30,864 bases of DNA, taken from contig JBBDIM010000089.1 in the NCBI GenBank assembly GCA_040880405.1, positions 1 through 30,864 on the forward strand. Direction: 5' to 3'. The notes beneath the pieces were generated by a model. The model had not been told where the DNA came from. It was given only the letters and a program-made list of their open reading frames with translations, and did no database searches. Positions 26,994 to 30,864 of the stretch are shown one piece after another. Within the stretch, counting starts at the first letter, position 1. Each line of letters begins with the position of its first letter. The DNA comes from JBBDIM01 sp040880405. GTDB taxonomy: Bacteria > Planctomycetota > Planctomycetia > Pirellulales > Pirellulaceae. Made by a program: the position numbers and the translations under genes.

Positions 26994-27014
26994 TGTGTCG
27001 AGCTGGGACTACGG

Positions 27015-27134
27015 TGGTAAAACGCTTACAAATCGCCACTCCCGTGGAAAAACATGTTTGATCGCCGATTTTCATGGCAAAACGTGTTCAAATCGCACCT
27101 TTTCCGGAAAAACGTGTTCGGCGTGTCGCCTCTG
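27015..27134. repeat. Four tandem 30-bp repeats
   Basis: Units at 27015-27044, 27045-27074, 27075-27104 and 27105-27134, exactly 30 bases each. Shared core: TGG/CGG, then a run of A, then ACGTGTT (variants CGCTTAC, CATGTTT), then a partly conserved aaatcgcc block. The last unit is the least complete. Read in frame, each unit would give a 10-residue repeat around GKTCSNR, but no ribosome-binding site supports a protein. They lie between the defence pair and the next ATPase. Confidence 0.8.
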
Positions 27135-27202
27135 CCCCCCTAAACCGAGCGTTACCTCGATAGACACGAAGACACCACTCCACCCGTTGGGGGCATCTCG
27201 AC

Positions 27203-27958
27203 ATGAAAAAGCTCAAACCAGGCGTCACCCCGGGGCCGTTTATCGAGCGGGTTTTTCTCGATCGGACGCGGATTCGTGAGCCGGAGCATTATGCGTTTCA
27301 TATTCCGGCGCTGCGTGGTTTTTCGTCGTTGGATTTGCATCCGCAGGTCACGTTTTTTGTGGGGGAGAATGGGTCGGGGAAGTCGACTCTGCTCGAAGCG
27401 ATCGCGATTGCCAACGGGGTGAACCCGGAGGGTGGTAGCCGGAATATGCTGTTCGAGACCAGGCCGAGCCACTCGCAGATGCATGAGGCCTTGAAGCTGG
27501 CCCGGTACCATGCGTTGGTCCCCGATGCTTGGTTCCTCCGGGCGGAAAGCCTGTTCAACGTGGCGACCGAGATCGACAAGGTGGGAGGCACCGCCTACGG
27601 CCCCCGGTCGCTGCACGAGCAATCGCACGGCGAGTCGTTTATCACGCTCATCGAAACCCGATTCGGCCAAGGGCTGTACCTGCTAGACGAACCGGAAGCG
27701 GCTCTTTCGCCGCAGCGGCAGTTGGAATTTTTGGTCCTGCTCAATCACCTGGTGAAGCAAGACTCGCAACTGATAATCGCCACCCACTCGCCAATCATCA
27801 TGAGCTACCCCCACGCCTTGATCTACCTCTTCAACGAATCGGGCATCTCGCCGATCGCGTACGAAGAGACAGAGCATTACCTGGTAACCAAACGATTTTT
27901 GGAATCACCCCAACGGATGTTGCGGTATTTGTTGGATGCGGAAAAATCGCGGGAATAA
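27203..27958 (+). CDS. P-loop ATPase, ABC/RecF-like (COG3910-type)
   Basis: 251 residues. Walker A GENGSGKS (54-61) follows the usual LRGFSSLDLHPQVTFFV strand. A signature-like HEQSHGESF lies at 138-146, Walker B LYLLDEPE at 158-165 and switch His IIATHSP at 192-197. There is no coiled coil, so it is a compact single-domain ATPase of the COG3910 predicted-ATPase type, whose function is not settled; some act near toxin or defence genes, others are orphan. The start ATG 27203 has a GGGGG run about 9 bases upstream. The stop TAA overlaps a possible ATG of the SNF2 gene by one base (TAATG at 27956-27960), so the two could be coupled, although a later start for SNF2 is preferred here. GC-rich coding, unlike the PtuA-like gene. 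Confidence 0.88.
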   Translation: MKKLKPGVTPGPFIERVFLDRTRIREPEHYAFHIPALRGFSSLDLHPQVTFFVGENGSGKSTLLEAIAIANGVNPEGGSRNMLFETRPSHSQMHEALKLARYHALVPDAWFLRAESLFNVATEIDKVGGTAYGPRSLHEQSHGESFITLIETRFGQGLYLLDEPEAALSPQRQLEFLVLLNHLVKQDSQLIIATHSPIIMSYPHALIYLFNESGISPIAYEETEHYLVTKRFLESPQRMLRYLLDAEKSRE

Positions 27959-28062
27959 TGTCGCCGCCCGAATTGGAAGCGTTGGCGATGGGGGTTAAAA
28001 TCATGTATCCCGTTTTCAGCGAAGGCACCCAAAACTTCTTTTTTCCAATGGATGGAAGTAGC

Positions 28063-30774
28063 ATGGCAGCGACAATCACGACCGGACGTGGCACGACCTC
28101 GTTTCTTGAGCAGATCACTCGGCTCACCTACCACCAAGCCTGCCAACTTTTGGGGACCGAAGGGGCGAAACTTCTTACCGAGGGCTCAAAACGCTTCGGC
28201 GACGATCTCGACCCGGAGGAGTCGGTTTATCTGGGGGGCGACCTCATGCGAGTCCGTGTACCGGACGCCGAGGTGAATGGCGGCAAGGCGATTGTCGTCT
28301 TGACCCAAATCAGCGGCAAAAAGCGGGCCCTGCATCTGACCTGCGATCAATGCGAAGGTCCCTGCGAACACGCCGGTGCCGCGCTCGATTTGCTGCTGAA
28401 AGAGCGGATGATGCTGGGGTTGGCCGGGCCGCCGGATGCCAGTGTGCCGCTGGAACTACTGACGCGAGAAGAGCTCATCGAGCGGGCCCTCGATGATCGT
28501 CGGCGGCGAGCCGAAGAGGAGCGGATGACCCTCCGCTCCCTCGAAAAGGAGGCTCCTTGGACCGACTACGTGCTAACCAGCCACGGCTCGGGGCAAACCT
28601 ATCGGCTGTCGGTCCATGGAGACGAGCCGGGGCAGATGTATTGCTCCTGCGCGGACTTCCGCACCAACCGCCTGGGAACCTGCAAGCATCTGATCTACGC
28701 CCTCGATAATATTCGCAAGCGATTTAAGAACGCCGATCTGGAGCAGCCGTACGAACCCCAAGAGATCGCCCTTTATCTCGACTACCAAGTCCCGCTGGGG
28801 CTACGGTTTCGCGTCCCCTCCGGTTTGGACGCCAAGGCAAAGCGGATCATCGGCGCGGCCTCCCAGGAGACCTTGCCGAGCGCCGAGGACGCCGTCAAGC
28901 GCATTGGGCGGCTTCAGAAACTGGGGCACGATGTGCTGGTCTATCCCGATGCCGAGGCGTTTATCGAGCGTCACTTGATTCAGGGCCGCTTGGCCCAAGT
29001 GGCCGCCGAGATCCGCGAAAACCCCGGCGAGCATCCCCTCCGCACTCAGCTACTTAGGGCCGAGCTACTGCCCTACCAGATGGACGGCATCGCCTTTGCC
29101 GTGGGTGCGGGACGAGCCATTCTCGCGGATGACATGGGGCTCGGCAAAACGATCCAGGGAATCGGTGTGTCGGAGCTACTAGCACGGGAAGCGGGCATCC
29201 AGCGCGTCTTGGTCGTCTGCCCCGCCTCACTGAAAAGCCAGTGGCGCGACGAGATTCACCGGTTCGGCGACCGCAGCGTGCAACTAATCATCGGTCGAGG
29301 GGAAGAGCGCGAACGGCAATACCATGAAGGGGCCTTCTTCACCGTCTGCAATTACGAACAGGTGATGCGCGATTTGACCAGTATCGAGTCGGTCCCGTGG
29401 GACCTGATCATCCTGGACGAGGGGCAGCGGATCAAAAACTGGGAATCAAAAACCTCAAAGGTCGTGCGGTCACTCAAGAGCACGTTCGCCCTGGTCCTCA
29501 GTGGCACGCCGCTGGAGAACCGGCTGGACGAACTGTACACCGTCACGCAGTTTGTCGACCAGCACCGACTCGGCCCCGCCTACCAGTTTTTCAATCGACA
29601 CCGGATCGTCGACGACAACGGCAAGGTGCTCGGCTACAGGCATATGGACGAGATTCGCGAGAAGCTGAGTCCCATTCTGCTTCGCCGGACCCGAGGCCAA
29701 GTGATGACCCAGTTGCCGGAACGGACCACCACCGTGGTTCGCATTCCACCCTCGGCAGAACAACTGGAACTGCACATGGGGTTCGCGCAAACCATCAAGC
29801 GAATCACCAACAAAAAGTTCCTGACCGAGATGGACCTCTTGCAGTTGCAAAAGGCGCTGCTGATGTGCCGGATGGCCGCCGACGGCACCTTCCTGGTCGA
29901 CAAACTGGACCCCGGTTACAGCACCAAGCTGAACCGGCTGACCGAACTGCTGGCCGACCTGTCCGAACAGGAAGATCGCAAGATCATCATCTTCAGCGAG
30001 TGGCGGCGGATGCTCGACCGGATCGAAGGGGTTTTGGATGCCCAGGGCACAAACTTCGTGCGGCTCGATGGGCAGGTGCCCCAAAAGCAACGGGCCGCCA
30101 TCGTCCGCAAATTCCAGGAAGACCCGGAGTGCTCGGTCATCTTAATGACCAACGCCGGCAGCACCGGGCTGAACTTGCAATCGGCCAACACGGTCATCAA
30201 TGTCGATTTGCCCTGGAACCCAGCCATCCTGGAACAGCGAATCGCCCGGGCACACCGCATGGGGCAGAAGAACCATGTCGACGTCTTCCTGCTAGTGACC
30301 GAGGAAACCCTGGAGGAACGCCTGCTCGACACCCTAGCGATGAAGCAGGACCTGGCCCTGGCCGCCCTCGACATCAATTCGGACGTCACCGAAGTCCACC
30401 TGCAAAGCGGCATGGAGGAACTTCGCCGCCGGCTGGAACGCCTATTGGGCCCACAGGCCGAAGCCCCCATCGACCAATCCCGCCAACAGCAAGTGGAAGC
30501 AGAGGCGGAATCGATTCGCCAACGCCGCGAACGAGTCGCCTCCGCCGGCGGGCAACTAGTCGGCTCGGCCCTGCAACTGGTAAGCGAGCTACTAACCGAC
30601 CGAGGCCAAGGAGACCCCGATCCACAAACCGTCGAGCAACTCCAAGCGGGCCTGGCCCAGTGCGTGGAGCGAACCGAAGAGGGCAAACCGCAACTTCGCA
30701 TCACGCTCGACAACGATGACGCACTGCGGCAGATTGCGGTGACTTTAAGCCGATTGCTGGTGCCGGGGAATTGA
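28063..30774 (+). CDS. SNF2-family helicase with two zinc-binding SWIM-like motifs
   Basis: 903 residues from ATG 28063 (MAATITTGRG). ATG 27958 would add 35 residues and a TAATG overlap with the previous gene, but that stretch is AT-rich at third positions and not obviously coding. A first zinc-like cluster is C94-x2-C97-x3-C101-x-H103. A classic SWIM finger is C194-x-C196...C207-x-H209. The SNF2 motor follows: DDMGLGKT 356-363, DEGQ 452-455 in place of DEAH, SGTPLENRLDELY about 480-492, and a C-lobe with TNAGSTGLNLQSANTVINVDLPWNPAILEQRIARAHRMGQ. A charged C-terminal region of about 150 residues follows. A DNA translocase that remodels protein-DNA complexes, cytosolic. The long frame upstream to 27529 overlaps the ATPase and is not used. 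Confidence 0.9.
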   Translation: MAATITTGRGTTSFLEQITRLTYHQACQLLGTEGAKLLTEGSKRFGDDLDPEESVYLGGDLMRVRVPDAEVNGGKAIVVLTQISGKKRALHLTCDQCEGPCEHAGAALDLLLKERMMLGLAGPPDASVPLELLTREELIERALDDRRRRAEEERMTLRSLEKEAPWTDYVLTSHGSGQTYRLSVHGDEPGQMYCSCADFRTNRLGTCKHLIYALDNIRKRFKNADLEQPYEPQEIALYLDYQVPLGLRFRVPSGLDAKAKRIIGAASQETLPSAEDAVKRIGRLQKLGHDVLVYPDAEAFIERHLIQGRLAQVAAEIRENPGEHPLRTQLLRAELLPYQMDGIAFAVGAGRAILADDMGLGKTIQGIGVSELLAREAGIQRVLVVCPASLKSQWRDEIHRFGDRSVQLIIGRGEERERQYHEGAFFTVCNYEQVMRDLTSIESVPWDLIILDEGQRIKNWESKTSKVVRSLKSTFALVLSGTPLENRLDELYTVTQFVDQHRLGPAYQFFNRHRIVDDNGKVLGYRHMDEIREKLSPILLRRTRGQVMTQLPERTTTVVRIPPSAEQLELHMGFAQTIKRITNKKFLTEMDLLQLQKALLMCRMAADGTFLVDKLDPGYSTKLNRLTELLADLSEQEDRKIIIFSEWRRMLDRIEGVLDAQGTNFVRLDGQVPQKQRAAIVRKFQEDPECSVILMTNAGSTGLNLQSANTVINVDLPWNPAILEQRIARAHRMGQKNHVDVFLLVTEETLEERLLDTLAMKQDLALAALDINSDVTEVHLQSGMEELRRRLERLLGPQAEAPIDQSRQQQVEAEAESIRQRRERVASAGGQLVGSALQLVSELLTDRGQGDPDPQTVEQLQAGLAQCVERTEEGKPQLRITLDNDDALRQIAVTLSRLLVPGN

Positions 30775-30864
30775 TCCGAGCCCCGAAGGGACATTGTCCT
30801 GAGCCCCAAAGGGCAACGCTGTGAAGCATTTTAAGCGGCGGTTTGGCCGGTTGCTTCGTGTGCT
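30775..30864. other. End-of-window spacer with gagcccc-aaggg repeats
   Basis: Two gagccc(c)gaaggg-type half repeats (30778-30814) follow the SNF2 stop. Nothing else is recognised before the window ends. Confidence 0.4.

Noticed and set aside
27015..27134. CRISPR array
   Set aside because: The units are directly adjacent with no unique spacers, and no cas gene is nearby.
26980..27279. 99-codon ORF with 10-residue repeats over the tandem array
   Set aside because: No ribosome-binding site, it overlaps the next gene in another frame, and the repeats are better treated as DNA.
29397..30719. 440-codon plus-strand frame in the SNF2 gene
   Set aside because: Alternative frame with Arg/Pro/Gly-rich composition; the SNF2 frame has the motifs.

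Overview
The window looks like a chromosomal segment of a GC-rich Planctomycetota bacterium, probably Pirellulales-like. This is inferred from gene families and style; no rRNA is present to prove it. Supporting signs are a Tat-exported Gfo/Idh/MocA oxidoreductase, a secreted PQQ-like beta-propeller protein opening with WPAWRGP, a secreted ceramidase-like protein, a sucrose-metabolism cluster of SPS, SPP, PfkB kinase and amylosucrase, and gene-poor spacers full of palindromic repeats. A 10-base run of N at 13414-13423 shows this is a draft scaffold.

Layout. 1-2511: a possible partial minus-strand ORF at the left edge, a secreted proline-rich protein, a nested inverted repeat, a small unknown protein and a VOC-fold protein. 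2512-6554: a DEAD-box RNA helicase with a likely sigma-70 promoter, a long leader and a strong terminator, convergent with a ceramidase-like exported hydrolase. 7014-13170: the sucrose module, with a minus-strand sucrose-phosphatase-like HAD divergent from a plus-strand run of PfkB kinase, two-domain sucrose-phosphate synthase and amylosucrase. The last two overlap by 17 bases. 13171-16071: a large repeat element with the N gap, then a minus-strand pair of an SF2 helicase and a DUF932-like protein. 16072-22946: a repeat-filled divergent spacer, a serine hydrolase, glutamine synthetase glnA, a PQQ-like protein, a second copy of the large repeat, and a SAM methyltransferase. 23309-24757: a Gfo/Idh/MocA oxidoreductase. 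24959-30774: a defence-like segment with a PtuA-like ATPase and a PtuB-like HNH nuclease (ATGA overlap), a tiny coupled ORF, four exact-period 30-bp repeats, a second P-loop ATPase, and a SNF2 helicase with two zinc-binding SWIM-like motifs.

How the genes fit together. The sucrose genes form a synthesis-and-recycling loop: SPS and phosphatase make sucrose, amylosucrase splits it while building alpha-glucan, and the kinase recaptures fructose. The ATPase and HNH pair resembles Septu and the retron-Ec78 effector modules, but no reverse transcriptase is present. The most unusual items are a hairpin holding the kinase start codon, two copies of a roughly 280-bp repeat that each abut and supply the end of a minus-strand gene, the 30-bp tandem repeats beside the defence pair, and the helicase/DUF932 pair with a perfect palindrome upstream.
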